Source: an uncultured Lachnospiraceae bacterium
GTDB lineage: Bacteria; Bacillota; Clostridia; Lachnospirales; Lachnospiraceae
Assembly: GCA_902786515.1 (NCBI GenBank)
Contig: CADADA010000008.1
Span: 1-64,000 of the forward strand
Length of the DNA: 64,000 bases
Direction: 5' to 3'
Shown: piece after piece, positions 1 through 9,795 of the stretch
Position numbering within the stretch: the first letter of the stretch is position 1
Layout: each line of letters starts with the position of its first letter
Notes under the pieces: model-generated
Told to the model about the DNA's origin: nothing
The model's database searches: none
Seen by the model: the letters and a program-made list of their open reading frames with translations, nothing else
Position numbers and translations under genes: made by a program

Positions 1-184
1 ACATATGAATAATCTAAAAGGAGAATTGTCACTTATGGACAATCTGGAAATCAAACCCAATTATGCTGCCCTTGGAAGAAAATATGGTATGGATTGGAGT
101 ACGGTAAAAAAATACCACAATGGTTACAAAGGGAAACCAAAAACAAGAAACAAATTATGCTCAAATTCATATAAATCATGTTGA
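1..184 (+). pseudogene. IS21-family transposase (IstA) N-terminal remnant, partial
   Basis: An open frame runs in from the window edge (first ATG at 5) and stops at 182-184. Residues such as NYAALGRKYGMDWSTVKKYH followed by GYKGKPKTRNK look like the N-terminal helix-turn-helix of an IS21-type IstA transposase, which is normally about 400-500 residues. Similarity appears to end after RNK, where the frame continues as unrelated residues to a stop, so only the DNA-binding start survives. It converges on the ATPase gene ending at 202. The family call is by recognition only. The fragment may extend left of the window. Confidence 0.5.
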
Positions 185-201
185 TTTTATATCCAGTTTT
201 C

Positions 202-1872
202 TTATCCCAGAAACTTTATTTTTGCCTGCTTACGGAAAAAAGCAACTCCATAGCATAATATCTGCTCATATCCATATAACCCTTCCGCATACTTCTCCGT
301 AATAATCTGGTTTATTGCTTCATCACAATCTTTATCCATATCAGATTCCTTTACGGACTTCTTCGCTTCTATAATGATTGCCCTTCGATTATCATCATCT
401 TTTAGCAAAATATCCGGTCTGCCGAGTCCTTTTTCCTTGTTAGATTCCACTTCATAGCCAATTCCTACCAATGCCCCTGCAAGAAATGCATGGTAATAAT
501 CCTCATGATAATCGTTGTAACTGATTGTCCTCCAAAGAAGTTCTGAAACAATTCTTCCAGCCTCTTGTGCATCCCTGTTCCAAAATGCCTCCATCATGTT
601 ATTCTGCAGATTCGTGTCAATCGTCTCCCTAAACATCTTAACCACAGTATCCTCAAAAATAGACATAATCTCTCTATTCGGTATCTTAAGACTTACCGTT
701 TCTCCCACATCATCCACATTTGATTTGGTAATATAGCCTGTCATCAACAGAACACTCCACAAGTTATCCTCTGAAGAATGAAGAGTATCGTAGGTCAGTT
801 CATCCGTTATTGCCTGCACTATCGTTCCACTGTTCATCAGTATTTCAAACTTTCCTTTTACCTTAAAGTCCGTCCTCTTGACAAAAGTCAGAAGAACTCC
901 GTTATGGCTTGTATTTTTCCAATAATTCTTAGGTCTCGCATTTTTGCGTTTCTTAAGGGCAGACATATAGTTAATTACATCCCATGGGCAATATAAATAG
1001 CTGTTACCGAAAATATAACCATCATACCATTCCTTGATCATATCCGACTTATCAGTCTGATTGGCAACCTCTAGTATTGTATCCACCTCTTTTCCTGTAA
1101 AGCCAAAATAATTCGAAAAATCTTCATCCAGAACTGAATATGATGCAAAGTTATTAGTGCCCGTAAATATGCTCTCTTTAGCTATACGGAGACACCCGGT
1201 AACAACCGCAAACTGCAAAAACTCATTGTCCTTAAGTGCACTGCTCATAATTCCCTTGATTACATCAAGCATCTTAGAATAGTACTGATTACTTGAAGTA
1301 TCTTTTTCACTTGCCTTTGCGAGTGGAACATCATACTCGTCAATCAAAAGAATAACTTTTTTTCCATAAACTGCATTCATCATTCTCATCAGCGTCTTTA
1401 AAGAATTTTGAACATCTGAATCCGACCCGGTCTGTGCCTGCAATTTGTTAAAAATGTCAGCATCAAAGGTATTCACATTTTTCTCCAAACCAATCTCAGA
1501 AATACCTTTACAAACATCAGCTATAACATTTTTAAGTTTAGCATAAGCTACATCAAATACATCAGCTTCTGCGTCTTTGAACGAAATACTTAGTACAGGA
1601 TATTTATTCATCCATGCTTCGCAAAACTCCTTATGTTCTGTTATGGCAAGTCCTTCAAAAATATTCTTGCTGTCTTTTCGAATATTAAAAAAGTTCTCTA
1701 TCATACTCATCATAAGCGTTTTCCCAAATCTACGCGGTCTGGTAAATAACGTTACCTCATTATCAGTATCATTTACAAGTTCATATATCATCTCTGTCTT
1801 GTCAACATAATAATTTCCAGATTCTCTTAAAGCAGCAAAATCTGATTTTCCAACGCCAACCTTAAAATCCAT
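202..1872 (-). CDS. AAA-ATPase-like protein with C-terminal PD-(D/E)XK nuclease domain
   Basis: This 556-residue protein belongs to the family pairing an AAA-ATPase-like domain (PF09820 type) with a C-terminal PD-(D/E)XK nuclease-like domain (PF08011 type). A P-loop RPRRFGKT lies at residues 45-52, a Walker B LLIDEYD near 175-181, and the nuclease signature GRPD...IIIEAKK at about 484-505 (D487, E502, K504). The cellular role of the family is not established; it is common and often multi-copy in gut anaerobes. The start chosen is the ATG at 1872, seven bases after GGGAGG; an in-frame upstream start at 1911 overlaps the lysS terminator. No neighbour suggests a function. A transposase remnant lies just past its 3' end. 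Confidence 0.85.
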   Translation of the reverse strand: MDFKVGVGKSDFAALRESGNYYVDKTEMIYELVNDTDNEVTLFTRPRRFGKTLMMSMIENFFNIRKDSKNIFEGLAITEHKEFCEAWMNKYPVLSISFKDAEADVFDVAYAKLKNVIADVCKGISEIGLEKNVNTFDADIFNKLQAQTGSDSDVQNSLKTLMRMMNAVYGKKVILLIDEYDVPLAKASEKDTSSNQYYSKMLDVIKGIMSSALKDNEFLQFAVVTGCLRIAKESIFTGTNNFASYSVLDEDFSNYFGFTGKEVDTILEVANQTDKSDMIKEWYDGYIFGNSYLYCPWDVINYMSALKKRKNARPKNYWKNTSHNGVLLTFVKRTDFKVKGKFEILMNSGTIVQAITDELTYDTLHSSEDNLWSVLLMTGYITKSNVDDVGETVSLKIPNREIMSIFEDTVVKMFRETIDTNLQNNMMEAFWNRDAQEAGRIVSELLWRTISYNDYHEDYYHAFLAGALVGIGYEVESNKEKGLGRPDILLKDDDNRRAIIIEAKKSVKESDMDKDCDEAINQIITEKYAEGLYGYEQILCYGVAFFRKQAKIKFLG

Positions 1873-1903
1873 ATGGATGCCTCCCTTAAAAATCCTACAA
1901 AAC

Positions 1904-1932
1904 AACCCCACTAGATAAATCTCCGTGGGGTT
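1904..1932 (-). terminator. Terminator of greA-lysS
   Basis: An 8-bp stem AACCCCAC/GTGGGGTT with a 13-base loop lies 30 bp past the lysS stop and is followed on the minus strand by GTTTTG. It leaves only about 30 bp before the ATPase start codon. Confidence 0.75.
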
Positions 1933-1962
1933 ATTATTCTATAATTACTACTATAAGGGATG

Positions 1963-3453
1963 TTATTTTTCTAAACTTTTCATTGTCGGGAACAACAACA
2001 CATCCCTTATCGCTGCCGAATCCGTAAGCAACATACAGAGTCTGTCGATTCCATAACCGATACCTCCGGTAGGTGGCATACCGATTTCAAGCGCATTTAA
2101 GAAATCCTCGTCAGTGTGATTAGCCTCTTCGTCGCCGGCATCTGCAAGTGCATCCTGAGCCTTGAAACGTTCTCTCTGGTCGATAGGGTCATTAAGCTCA
2201 GAGTATGCGTTACACATCTCCCATCCGTTGATGAACATCTCAAAACGCTCAACATATTCCGGATTATCCGGTTTCTTCTTCGTAAGAGGTGAGATTTCGA
2301 TAGGATGATCCATAACAAAAGTAGGCTGGATAAGGTGTTCCTCAACAAACTCTTCGAAGAAGAGATTCAGGATATCACCCTTCTTATGTCTTTCCTCATA
2401 TTCAACATGCTTCTCATCAGCAATCGCTCTTGCCTCTTCAAGTGTGTGAATCTCATTCCAGTCAACACCTGCATACTTCTTGACAGCATCAACCATAGTG
2501 ATTCTCTCAAACGGTTTGCCCCAGTCCATCTCAATGCCATTGTAGACAACCTTAGTTGTTCCCAAAACCTCCTGGGCAACATAACGGTACAGATTCTCTG
2601 TCAAATCCATCATTCCGTTATAATCCGTGTATGCCTGATAAAGCTCCATAAGAGTAAACTCAGGATTATGTCTTGTGTCAAGACCTTCATTTCTAAACAC
2701 ACGTCCAATCTCGTAAACTCTCTCAAGACCGCCTACGATTAATCTCTTTAAATAAAGTTCAAGAGAAATTCTGAGTTTCAAATCCTCATCTAATGCGTTG
2801 AAATGAGTCTCAAACGGTCTCGCAGCAGCGCCACCGGCGTTTGATACAAGCATAGGAGTCTCTACTTCCATAAATCCCTGTCCGTCAAGATATTTACGAA
2901 TACAACTGATAATCTTAGAACGCTTGATGAACGTATCCTTCGTGTCTGCATTCATAATCAAATCCACGTATCTCTGACGATATCTGATATCCGTGTTAGT
3001 AAGGCCGTGGAACTTTTCAGGTAAAATCTGTAAACTCTTTGTAAGCAAAGTAACCTCTGCCGCATGAATGGAAATCTCACCAGTCTTTGTCTTAAATACT
3101 TCGCCGCTGATACCTACAATATCACCGATATCATACTTCTTAAAATCAGCGTAAGACTCCTCGCCTATGCTGTCACGTGCCACGTAAGACTGAATATTAC
3201 CCTGCAAATCCTGAATATTGCAGAAAGAAGCCTTTCCCATAACACGCTTAGACATAATACGTCCGGCAACCGTCACGGTCTTTCCTTCCATCTCTTCAAA
3301 ATTATCTTTTATTTCCATGCTGTGGTGTGTCACATCAAACTTTGTGATTTCAAACGGATTCTTACCGTTATCCTGTAATGTCTTTAATTTTTCTCTTCTT
3401 ACCTTTAAAAGAGCATTAATATCCTGCTCCTGCTGATTCTGCTGATTTGCCAC
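1963..3453 (-). CDS. lysS: Lysyl-tRNA synthetase (class II)
   Basis: LysS charges tRNA-Lys with lysine in an ATP-dependent reaction. The 496 residues match the usual length of bacterial class II enzymes. An N-terminal OB-fold anticodon-binding domain (about 55-145) is followed by the catalytic core with motif 1 ([12 protein letters not shown]), motif 2 ([16 protein letters not shown]) and motif 3 near the C terminus ([13 protein letters not shown]). The start is GTG at 3453 behind GGAGAG; there is no better ATG. It lies 12 bp after greA and ends at a terminator, so the two form a bicistronic unit from the promoter at 4000-4028. Confidence 0.97.
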   Translation of the reverse strand: MANQQNQQEQDINALLKVRREKLKTLQDNGKNPFEITKFDVTHHSMEIKDNFEEMEGKTVTVAGRIMSKRVMGKASFCNIQDLQGNIQSYVARDSIGEESYADFKKYDIGDIVGISGEVFKTKTGEISIHAAEVTLLTKSLQILPEKFHGLTNTDIRYRQRYVDLIMNADTKDTFIKRSKIISCIRKYLDGQGFMEVETPMLVSNAGGAAARPFETHFNALDEDLKLRISLELYLKRLIVGGLERVYEIGRVFRNEGLDTRHNPEFTLMELYQAYTDYNGMMDLTENLYRYVAQEVLGTTKVVYNGIEMDWGKPFERITMVDAVKKYAGVDWNEIHTLEEARAIADEKHVEYEERHKKGDILNLFFEEFVEEHLIQPTFVMDHPIEISPLTKKKPDNPEYVERFEMFINGWEMCNAYSELNDPIDQRERFKAQDALADAGDEEANHTDEDFLNALEIGMPPTGGIGYGIDRLCMLLTDSAAIRDVLLFPTMKSLEK

Positions 3454-3465
3454 TTTTTTCTCTCC

Positions 3466-3951
3466 TTATTTTGATCTCTGTATATCAAGTATCTCGTACT
3501 TCATAACACCTGCCGGTGTCTCAACCTCAACTACATCTCCAACTCTTCCGCCGATAAGAGCCTGACCAACCGGTGATTCATTAGAAATCTTGTTATCAAG
3601 ACTGTTAGCCTCTGTCGAACCAACCAGACGAAATTCCAATTCATCATCAAATTCCAGATCCTTAACTTTAACCTTACATCCTACATTGATTTTCTCAAGG
3701 TCAACTTCATCCTCGTCAACAACCTCTGCGTTTTTAAGAATCTTCTCAACCTCTTCAATTCTTGCCTCTATATCTCTCTGTTCATCTTTTGCTGCATCGT
3801 ACTCGGCATTTTCAGACAAATCTCCCTGCTCACGTGCTTCCTTGATTTTCTGAGCAACTTCTTTTCTCCTAACGAGCTTTAAATCCTCTAATTCCTGCTC
3901 AAGATTTTTTAATCCTTCATACGTCAGTATGTTTTTCTTTGCTTCTGCCAT
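3466..3951 (-). CDS. greA: Transcription elongation factor GreA
   Basis: GreA enters the RNA polymerase secondary channel and stimulates cleavage of the transcript 3' end so that backtracked complexes can restart. At 161 residues it is full length. The N-terminal half (about 1-80) is a charged antiparallel coiled coil with the family stretch REQGDLSENAEYDAAKDEQ at its tip, which carries the two acidic residues that coordinate catalytic magnesium. The C-terminal half is the FKBP-like domain (SPVGQALIGGRVGDVVEVETP). It is the first gene of the greA-lysS unit. Confidence 0.97.
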   Translation of the reverse strand: MAEAKKNILTYEGLKNLEQELEDLKLVRRKEVAQKIKEAREQGDLSENAEYDAAKDEQRDIEARIEEVEKILKNAEVVDEDEVDLEKINVGCKVKVKDLEFDDELEFRLVGSTEANSLDNKISNESPVGQALIGGRVGDVVEVETPAGVMKYEILDIQRSK

Positions 3952-3999
3952 TACAATCCTCCATATCCGTGGTCCTCTGCCACACTACAAATATTACAA

Positions 4000-4028
4000 A
4001 TTATATCCTAAAGGATAAACATTGTCAA
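4000..4028 (-). promoter_or_regulatory. Consensus sigma-A promoter of greA-lysS
   Basis: The minus strand reads TTGACA, a 17-base spacer, then TATAAT: a perfect match to the vegetative consensus. The -35 box (4023-4028) overlaps the dusB stop codon, so greA-lysS can be expressed independently of the upstream operon. Confidence 0.88.
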
Positions 4029-5002
4029 GATTTTAGAGCTTCGTGTACCAGCTCCTCAAGCTGACAATATGTTTCTACAAAATTTACCCTGTTACGTATT
4101 GCCGCGGCATGCGGTACACCATACACATACCACGCAACATGCTTGCGCATCTCTCTGATGCCTGTATACTCACCTTTCAGCTCAACAGCCATTCTTGCAT
4201 GACGCAGAATCATATCTGCAATCTCACGGTGAGTTGGCTTTTCAGGTACAGTTCCATCCTTCACAAATTTTAGAATCTGTGAAAAAATCCATGGATTTCC
4301 TCTCACGGCACGGCCTATCATGACAGCATCACAACCTGTCTGTTCTACCATATTGATAGCATCCGTGCAGGAGGTCACATCCCCATTTCCGATTACCGGA
4401 ATCGACACCGCTTCCTTTACCTTTCTTATGATGTCCCAGTCTGCTTTTCCGGAATAATACTGTTCTCTGGTTCTGCCGTGCACTGCAACTGCAGCCACTC
4501 CACATGCTTCAGCAATCTTTGCAATCTCGACTGCATTTACTTCCTGATCGTTAAAGCCCTTACGAATCTTTATGGTTACGGGCTTTGGTATCTTCTTAAC
4601 CATGTTCGTGAGAATATTTTCCACCAGTTTGGGATTTCTCATAAGCGCCGAACCTTCGCCGTTGCTTACAACCTTAGGTACGGGACATCCCATATTTACG
4701 TCGATGATGTCAAACGGATAATCCGTGGCAAGACGCAAACCAATCTCTGCCATAATATCCGGGTCAGAGCCAAACATCTGCAGTGCACTTGGATGTTCCT
4801 GCGGAAATGTTTCCAAAAGCACATCCGTATTTTTGTTGCGGTACAATACCGCCTTTGCACTGACCATCTCCGTGTAAGTCATGCCTGCGCCTTCCTCTAT
4901 ACAAAGTTTTCTAAACGGCATATCCGTAACGCCGGCCATCGGTGCCAGTATTAATCTGTTTTTCAATTCAACATTTCTAATTTTCTTTTTTGTATTTTCC
5001 AT
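4025..5002 (-). CDS. dusB: tRNA-dihydrouridine synthase (DusB type)
   Basis: Dus enzymes reduce uridines in tRNA D-loops using FMN and NADPH. The protein has the family length (325 residues) and motifs: [13 protein letters not shown] near residue 19, the NMGCPVPKV loop with the catalytic Cys at about 104, the conserved KIRKG and [11 protein letters not shown] stretches, and the FMN-binding GNGDV and [12 protein letters not shown] segments. The start overlaps the end of coaX by 26 bp, which points to translational coupling. It is the last gene of the argF-birA-coaX-dusB run. Confidence 0.93.
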   Translation of the reverse strand: MENTKKKIRNVELKNRLILAPMAGVTDMPFRKLCIEEGAGMTYTEMVSAKAVLYRNKNTDVLLETFPQEHPSALQMFGSDPDIMAEIGLRLATDYPFDIIDVNMGCPVPKVVSNGEGSALMRNPKLVENILTNMVKKIPKPVTIKIRKGFNDQEVNAVEIAKIAEACGVAAVAVHGRTREQYYSGKADWDIIRKVKEAVSIPVIGNGDVTSCTDAINMVEQTGCDAVMIGRAVRGNPWIFSQILKFVKDGTVPEKPTHREIADMILRHARMAVELKGEYTGIREMRKHVAWYVYGVPHAAAIRNRVNFVETYCQLEELVHEALKS

Positions 5003-5771
5003 ATATTATCTTGAGACCTTTTAATGTTAAATTCGCATCGTAATAATCAATCCTGTCTGTCGACTCCGAAATAAGTTTTCCCAGACCACCGGTTGCCACA
5101 ACTTTCATATCGGCAATTCCTGTTTCCTCTTTAAATTTCCGGATAATATATTCCGTCTGTCCGATATAGCCATAGAATAAACCAGCCTGCATACTTCTTA
5201 TCGTATCCCTTGCCAAGATAGTATCCGGTGTAGTAATTTCAATCTCAGGCAATTTTGCCGCATCCTGTGACAATGCCTTTGCACTGCTTCGGATTCCCGT
5301 TGTTGTAACACCCGCTGCAAATGCTCCATCTGCAGTAACGTAATCGTATGTAGTCGCAGTTCCGTAGTCAATCACAAGTATCGGACCACCGTATATATAA
5401 TACGCTCCTACAGCATCCACGATTCTGTCTGCTCCGACCTCTCTAGGGTTGCTCGTGGTGATTTTGATTCCGGTTTTTGTTCCCGGCTCCACTACAATCG
5501 GTTTCTTATTCAGATATTTGATTACACCACTCTGGAACGAATGCATCACATTCGGAACTACGGAAGAAATGATGATATCCTGAATTTTAGTCTGGTCAAT
5601 TCCTTTCTTCTGAAGCAAATCACATATCATCATTCCGTATTCATCCGAAGTACGTGGAATCTTTGTAGTCAGTCGAAACGTTGACATCAGTTCCTGCAAA
5701 ACATCTGAATCCGGATTTTCAAATACCCCAAGCGTGATATTCGTATTTCCGATATCAATAACTAATAACAT
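4977..5771 (-). CDS. coaX: Type III pantothenate kinase
   Basis: CoaX phosphorylates pantothenate, the first step of coenzyme A synthesis. The 264-residue protein has the ASKHA-fold signatures: phosphate loop [12 protein letters not shown] at residues 5-16, the PGTKTGI stretch, [11 protein letters not shown] with its catalytic Asp, and adenosine loop [11 protein letters not shown]. Type III enzymes are insensitive to feedback by CoA and use a monovalent cation. Its ATG overlaps the stop of the upstream small gene (TAATG). Confidence 0.95.
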   Translation of the reverse strand: MLLVIDIGNTNITLGVFENPDSDVLQELMSTFRLTTKIPRTSDEYGMMICDLLQKKGIDQTKIQDIIISSVVPNVMHSFQSGVIKYLNKKPIVVEPGTKTGIKITTSNPREVGADRIVDAVGAYYIYGGPILVIDYGTATTYDYVTADGAFAAGVTTTGIRSSAKALSQDAAKLPEIEITTPDTILARDTIRSMQAGLFYGYIGQTEYIIRKFKEETGIADMKVVATGGLGKLISESTDRIDYYDANLTLKGLKIIYGKYKKEN

Positions 5772-6112
5772 TAATCTTCTACCTCCATTCCCAAAAACAT
5801 TACTCTATAATACATCTCCAGTGCTTCAAACAGTTCTCTCTTTTCCTGCTGAATCTGCTTAATCTTCAATCCGCATCCAATCTCGTCAAACAGATAATCT
5901 GTCTCATCAGCCTGAACGTCTATGTTCAGATTTCCATCTTCATCATACTGAAGAACAAATATCCCGCCAATATCTTCCGTGAACAGGACACACATAATCT
6001 GCAATTCATTCTTGATTGTCTCCGGTAATCTGTCAAATTCTTCGTTGAGATAATACTTTTGCAGATAAGAATTGGCTCCGCACAATATTTTATTATCATT
6101 AGACATATCCAT
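5771..6112 (-). CDS. Small acidic protein, probably DUF6145 family
   Basis: A 113-residue acidic soluble protein with no signal peptide, membrane segment or catalytic motif that I can see. I believe it is the small clostridial family annotated as DUF6145, usually found between birA and coaX, but this is from memory. The start is set at ATG 6112, five bases after GAGAGG; a GTG at 6118 abuts that site and ATG 6106 is also possible. It overlaps the birA 3' end by 14 bp and coaX by one base, so it is co-translated with vitamin/cofactor genes. Function unknown. Confidence 0.8.
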   Translation of the reverse strand: MDMSNDNKILCGANSYLQKYYLNEEFDRLPETIKNELQIMCVLFTEDIGGIFVLQYDEDGNLNIDVQADETDYLFDEIGCGLKIKQIQQEKRELFEALEMYYRVMFLGMEVED

Positions 6113-6893
6113 AAACACCTCTCACTGACACTTCTCCGGAAACGACCGTGTGGATCTCACCGGTATCTTTTTTTCTCACAATCAGGGCTCCGCTGTCATC
6201 AATTCCCAGCGCAGCAGCTCTATAAGAATCTTCTCCGGAAATAATTTCCACCTCATTGTTCCTGTTCACAAGATTATCGTTGTAGATTTCCTTTATAAAT
6301 GATAAATCTCCGGTTTTTAAAAATTCATCATAATATTTCTCAAAGTATTTCATAACATTTGCTATCAGGATACTTCTGTCAAAATCTCTTCCCGCCTCTA
6401 TCTTCATTGATGTGGCATTCGCCGCAATCTCAGGTGCAAATTCCTCATTATTGACATTAATTCCAATTCCCGGGACTATATATTCTGTCTCCTGCGAATC
6501 AGACTTCATCTCCGTCAATATACCTGTAATCTTCTTTCCACCCACAACAATGTCATTAGGCCATTTTATCTTTACGTCTGACAGTTTCTCTCTCACGGCA
6601 TCAAACACAGCCATGGCTGCAATAAGAGTAACCATTGGAGATTTGTGCGGTTCTATCCGTTCCTTGAGAATAAGTGACATATAAATGCACGTTCCTGCGG
6701 GAGAATTCCAATTTCTTCCAAGTCTCCCTTTACCCTTTTTCTGGCAGTCCGCAACCACCAGAGTTCCACTCTCTGACGTGGCTGCAATTTTTTTTGCATA
6801 TTCATTTGTGGAATCCGTCTCATCAAGATATATGAGATTTTTTCCACAATATGCCGTATTCATTTGTTTTAAAATAAGTTCTTTTGATAACAT
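6099..6893 (-). CDS. birA: Biotin-[acetyl-CoA-carboxylase] ligase, no DNA-binding domain
   Basis: Biotin protein ligase activates biotin with ATP and attaches it to carrier lysines of biotin enzymes. The catalytic domain starts almost at once: DETDSTNEYAKK near residue 25, the biotinyl-AMP loop GKGRLGRNWNSPAG at about 54-67, then KWPNDIVV and GGKKITGILTE, followed by the small C-terminal SH3-like domain. At 264 residues it lacks the roughly 60-residue N-terminal winged helix of repressor-type BirA, so it should be a monofunctional ligase. An ATG behind GGAG at 6893 supports the start. Confidence 0.93.
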   Translation of the reverse strand: MLSKELILKQMNTAYCGKNLIYLDETDSTNEYAKKIAATSESGTLVVADCQKKGKGRLGRNWNSPAGTCIYMSLILKERIEPHKSPMVTLIAAMAVFDAVREKLSDVKIKWPNDIVVGGKKITGILTEMKSDSQETEYIVPGIGINVNNEEFAPEIAANATSMKIEAGRDFDRSILIANVMKYFEKYYDEFLKTGDLSFIKEIYNDNLVNRNNEVEIISGEDSYRAAALGIDDSGALIVRKKDTGEIHTVVSGEVSVRGVYGYV

Positions 6894-6918
6894 ATATCTT
6901 CTCCATTCGCCTATAACA

Positions 6919-7200
6919 TTACAGCCAGACAGATATAAAGCTTATCACCGAAAGTGCAAGCAATACTACAGCAAATACAATCAAAGCGATTACTCTCGGA
7001 ACATCCGAACGCTGATAATATTTTACAGACATGGATATGTTTAATATCATTCCTAATAAAAAGATGATTGTAAATAATTTTTCATGTCCCGATATGTCCA
7101 CCAGCAAAAAAACAGTAAGCACCACAAGCACTACGCCAATAATGATATTGGCTATATCAAGCGCATAGATAAGTCTGTTTCCTCTTTTTCCAAAACTCAT
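6919..7200 (-). CDS. Small three-helix membrane protein, unknown function
   Basis: 93 residues with a short basic N terminus (SFGKRGNR) and three predicted hydrophobic helices at about 10-32, 40-55 and 68-92. I do not recognise a family with a known role. It sits between argF (25 bp upstream) and birA (25 bp downstream) in the same orientation, so it is expressed with them, but neither neighbour suggests a function. Confidence 0.75.
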   Translation of the reverse strand: MSFGKRGNRLIYALDIANIIIGVVLVVLTVFLLVDISGHEKLFTIIFLLGMILNISMSVKYYQRSDVPRVIALIVFAVVLLALSVISFISVWL

Positions 7201-7225
7201 GATTACCGACCCTTTCTCTCACGGA

Positions 7226-8227
7226 TTAACGTTCTCCCAAAGTTGCAACCATTACTGCCTTAATCGTGTGCATACGGTTTTCTGCCTCGTCAAATACTAC
7301 AGACTGATTTGATTCAAATACCTCATCGGTTACTTCAAGAGCATCCAGACCAAATTTTTCTCCTACCTGTTTTCCGATTACAGTGTCATGGTCATGGAAT
7401 GCCGGAAGACAATGCATAAAGATGGCAGTATCCTTAGCATTATCCATAACTTTTTTATTCACCTGATACGGAAGCAATGATTCTATACGATTTTTCCACA
7501 CTTCCTCAGGCTCACCCATTGATACCCATACATCCGTGTAAATGATATCCGCATCCTTCGTTCCTTCCTGTACGTCCTCTGTAAGTGTAATCGTCGCTCC
7601 GGATTCCTTTGCATACTCCTTGCACTGCTGCACTAAAGCTTCATTTGGAAAATATTCTTTTGATGAACATGCAACGAAATGCAGACCCAGTTTTGCACAG
7701 ACAATCATAAGGGAATTTCCCATATTGTATCTTGCATCTCCCATATATACAAGTTTTAATCCCTTGAACTCTCCTAAATGCTCTCTGATTGTAAGCATGT
7801 CAGCAAGCATCTGTGTAGGATGATACTCGTTGGTAAGGCCATTCCATACCGGAACTCCTGCATATTTTGCGAGTTCTTCTACTATAGACTGCTCAAATCC
7901 GCGGTATTCAATTCCGTCGTACATTCTTCCAAGCACCCTCGCAGTATCTGCAATGCTTTCTTTCTTACCAATCTGCGAGCCTGACGGATCAAGATAAGTT
8001 GAACCCATTCCTAAATCATGTGCTGCAACTTCAAAAGAACATCTTGTTCTTGTACTTGTCTTTTCAAATATCAGTGCTATGTTTTTTTCACGGTATTTGT
8101 CTACCGGAATTCCTTTTTTCTTCTTTTCCTTTAGTTCCTGTGCCAAATCTATCATGTAAATAATTTCTTCCGGCGTAAAATCTTTGAGCGTCAAAAAATT
8201 GCGTCCTGTTAAATCAACTTTACTCAT
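7226..8227 (-). CDS. argF: Ornithine carbamoyltransferase
   Basis: OTC transfers carbamoyl from carbamoyl phosphate to ornithine, giving citrulline. The 333 residues carry the carbamoyl-phosphate loop STRTR at 58-62, the [15 protein letters not shown] segment and the ornithine/catalytic motif HCLPAF. Length and the C-terminal stretch [21 protein letters not shown] resemble the ArcB-like group, but no arginine deiminase or carbamate kinase gene is nearby, so anabolic (argF) and catabolic (arcB) roles cannot be separated here. It opens the minus-strand operon down to dusB. Confidence 0.93.
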   Translation of the reverse strand: MSKVDLTGRNFLTLKDFTPEEIIYMIDLAQELKEKKKKGIPVDKYREKNIALIFEKTSTRTRCSFEVAAHDLGMGSTYLDPSGSQIGKKESIADTARVLGRMYDGIEYRGFEQSIVEELAKYAGVPVWNGLTNEYHPTQMLADMLTIREHLGEFKGLKLVYMGDARYNMGNSLMIVCAKLGLHFVACSSKEYFPNEALVQQCKEYAKESGATITLTEDVQEGTKDADIIYTDVWVSMGEPEEVWKNRIESLLPYQVNKKVMDNAKDTAIFMHCLPAFHDHDTVIGKQVGEKFGLDALEVTDEVFESNQSVVFDEAENRMHTIKAVMVATLGER

Positions 8228-8251
8228 ATCTGTATCCTTGTCCTTTCTATC

Positions 8252-8279
8252 AAAAATCCGGACAGGTTTCCCCGTCCGG
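8252..8279 (-). terminator. Terminator of nfeD-SPFH
   Basis: Stem CCGGACGGG/CCTGTCCGG with a short A-rich loop is followed on the minus strand by ATTTTTG. It lies between the SPFH stop and the argF start codon. Confidence 0.85.
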
Positions 8280-8281
8280 CA

Positions 8282-8310
8282 ATTATAAGTCTTTACTTAT
8301 CCTTAACAAC
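8282..8310 (-). promoter_or_regulatory. Candidate argF promoter inside the SPFH gene end
   Basis: TTGTTA, 16 bases, TATAAT on the minus strand. Transcription would start within the left arm of the upstream terminator, so the hairpin would stop SPFH transcripts but could not fully form in argF mRNA. The -35 match is only partial. Confidence 0.4.
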
Positions 8311-9207
8311 CTCTGCAACTGCTTTTACACTTCCGGCAAACCCCTGAATATCAGAAGGTATAATGATCTTCGTAGCCTGACCGTCTGCCGCCTTTTCAAA
8401 TGCTTCAAGACTCTTCAACTGAATCACTGCGTCATCTGCTCCTGCTTCTCTGATAAATTTAATTCCCTCTGCCTTCGCCTGCTGCACCGCACGAATCGCC
8501 TGTGCCTGACCTTCTGCTTCACGAATCATCGCTTCTTTTTTAGCTTCAGCTCTCAATATAGCTGCTTCTTTTTCAGCCTCCGCATCAAGAATCGCTGATG
8601 CCTTGTTACCTTCTGCAACAAGAATCGTTGACTTCTTTTCACCTTCCGCCTTAAGGATTGCCTCACGTCTCTCACGCTCAGCTTTCATCTGCTTCTCCAT
8701 GGCATCTCTGATGGCTGCCGGTGGAATAATATTCTTAACCTCCACACGCTTAACCTTGATTCCCCATGGGTCAGTAGCTACATCCAGCAAATCTCTCATG
8801 CTTCCGTTAATGGTCTCTCTTGATGTAAGTGTCTCATCCAGCTCAAGATCACCGATGATGTTTCTCAACGTAGTAGCTGTAAGATTCTCGATTGCCATAA
8901 CCGGATTCTCAACACCGTAAGTGTATAACTTTGGATCTGTTATCTGAAAATAAATAACTGTATCAATCTGCATCGTAACATTATCTTTTGTTATAACCGA
9001 CTGTGGCGGGAAATCAACCACCTGTTCCTTACATGTCACTCTGCTTGCAACTCTGTCTATAAACGGCACCTTAAAATGAAGTCCAACCGTCCATGTGGTA
9101 AGGTATCCTCCAAGTCTCTCTACTACAACAGCCTCGGACTGTCTTACCATCTTAATACAAGGCACGATAACTAATATTAATATAACAAAAAATACTATGA
9201 ATCCCAT
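8293..9207 (-). CDS. SPFH/band-7 (stomatin/QmcA-like) membrane scaffold protein
   Basis: 304 residues: one N-terminal transmembrane helix (about 2-20), the band-7/SPFH domain (roughly 20-180, starting [13 protein letters not shown]) and a long Ala/Glu-rich coiled coil (about 185-250). Paraslipin/QmcA-type proteins oligomerise in lipid microdomains and often influence membrane proteases such as FtsH. Its ATG directly follows the nfeD stop, the classic NfeD-SPFH pair. A terminator follows. Confidence 0.93.
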   Translation of the reverse strand: MGFIVFFVILILVIVPCIKMVRQSEAVVVERLGGYLTTWTVGLHFKVPFIDRVASRVTCKEQVVDFPPQSVITKDNVTMQIDTVIYFQITDPKLYTYGVENPVMAIENLTATTLRNIIGDLELDETLTSRETINGSMRDLLDVATDPWGIKVKRVEVKNIIPPAAIRDAMEKQMKAERERREAILKAEGEKKSTILVAEGNKASAILDAEAEKEAAILRAEAKKEAMIREAEGQAQAIRAVQQAKAEGIKFIREAGADDAVIQLKSLEAFEKAADGQATKIIIPSDIQGFAGSVKAVAEVVKDK

Positions 9208-9651
9208 CTAGCCTTCCTCCTTAATCTTCACAATAATCTTTGCACCTTTAATCTCTAATATCTCAACAAGTGTTCCCTCAGGTATACGGATGTCGTCAGC
9301 CTCTGCTCTCGCCATCCACTCTTCCCCATCGACAACAGCCTTTCCTGTAGACTGCACGTTGTCAATCTCTCTGGTAACTCTCGCCGTCTTTCCTACCAGC
9401 GCAGATGCATTCGTTCTGGTACTGTTAGTATTGATATATTTTTGTGCAAAAGGTCTGGTAAAAACCAGCAACAGAATGGATACGGCAAAAAATGCCACAA
9501 TCTGGACTACCTCACTACAGCCTGCCACATTGAGAATATACGCAACCAGCGAGCCGCCGGCAAACCATATAGTTGTAAGTCCCAATGATATCAGCTCTAT
9601 AATCACAAAAATAATCAGCGCAATCAACCAAAATAATGACTTTATTACCAT
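9208..9651 (-). CDS. Short NfeD-family membrane protein
   Basis: 147 residues with hydrophobic helices at about 4-25, 28-48 and 50-65, then a C-terminal OB-fold-like NfeD domain (VGKTARVTREIDNVQSTG...VDGEEWMARA). This is the short form that lacks the ClpP-class serine protease domain of long NfeD. It is translated immediately ahead of the SPFH partner and is thought to assist it in membrane organisation. The promoter is at 9691-9719. Confidence 0.88.
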   Translation of the reverse strand: MVIKSLFWLIALIIFVIIELISLGLTTIWFAGGSLVAYILNVAGCSEVVQIVAFFAVSILLLVFTRPFAQKYINTNSTRTNASALVGKTARVTREIDNVQSTGKAVVDGEEWMARAEADDIRIPEGTLVEILEIKGAKIIVKIKEEG

Positions 9652-9690
9652 TATAACCTCCTGTCTCTTTATCTATTTACATTCCCATCA

Positions 9691-9719
9691 ATAATAACTC
9701 ATTATCTTACGTTTTGCAA
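9691..9719 (-). promoter_or_regulatory. Promoter of nfeD-SPFH
   Basis: TTGCAA, 17 bases, TATTAT on the minus strand, about 40 bp ahead of the nfeD start codon. Confidence 0.7.
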
Positions 9720-9754
9720 GCGTTTTATCATAATAAGCGAGAGTATCGAAATAT

Positions 9755-9786
9755 AAAAAAGAGATGCAGAACCTGCATCTCTCTTA
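9755..9786 (-). terminator. Terminator of the SH3/wall hydrolase gene
   Basis: Perfect stem AGAGATGCAG/CTGCATCTCT with a three-base loop, followed on the minus strand by a run of T. Confidence 0.9.
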
Positions 9787-9795
9787 GAAAAATCA

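Noticed and set aside
120-302. 60-residue plus-strand frame near the left edge
   Set aside because: It is out of frame with the IS21 remnant and runs into the antisense of the ATPase gene; no coding signal.
3961-4024. Possible riboswitch or T-box ahead of greA-lysS
   Set aside because: The leader is too short for a T-box, lacks a T-box sequence and terminator, and a simple consensus promoter explains the region.
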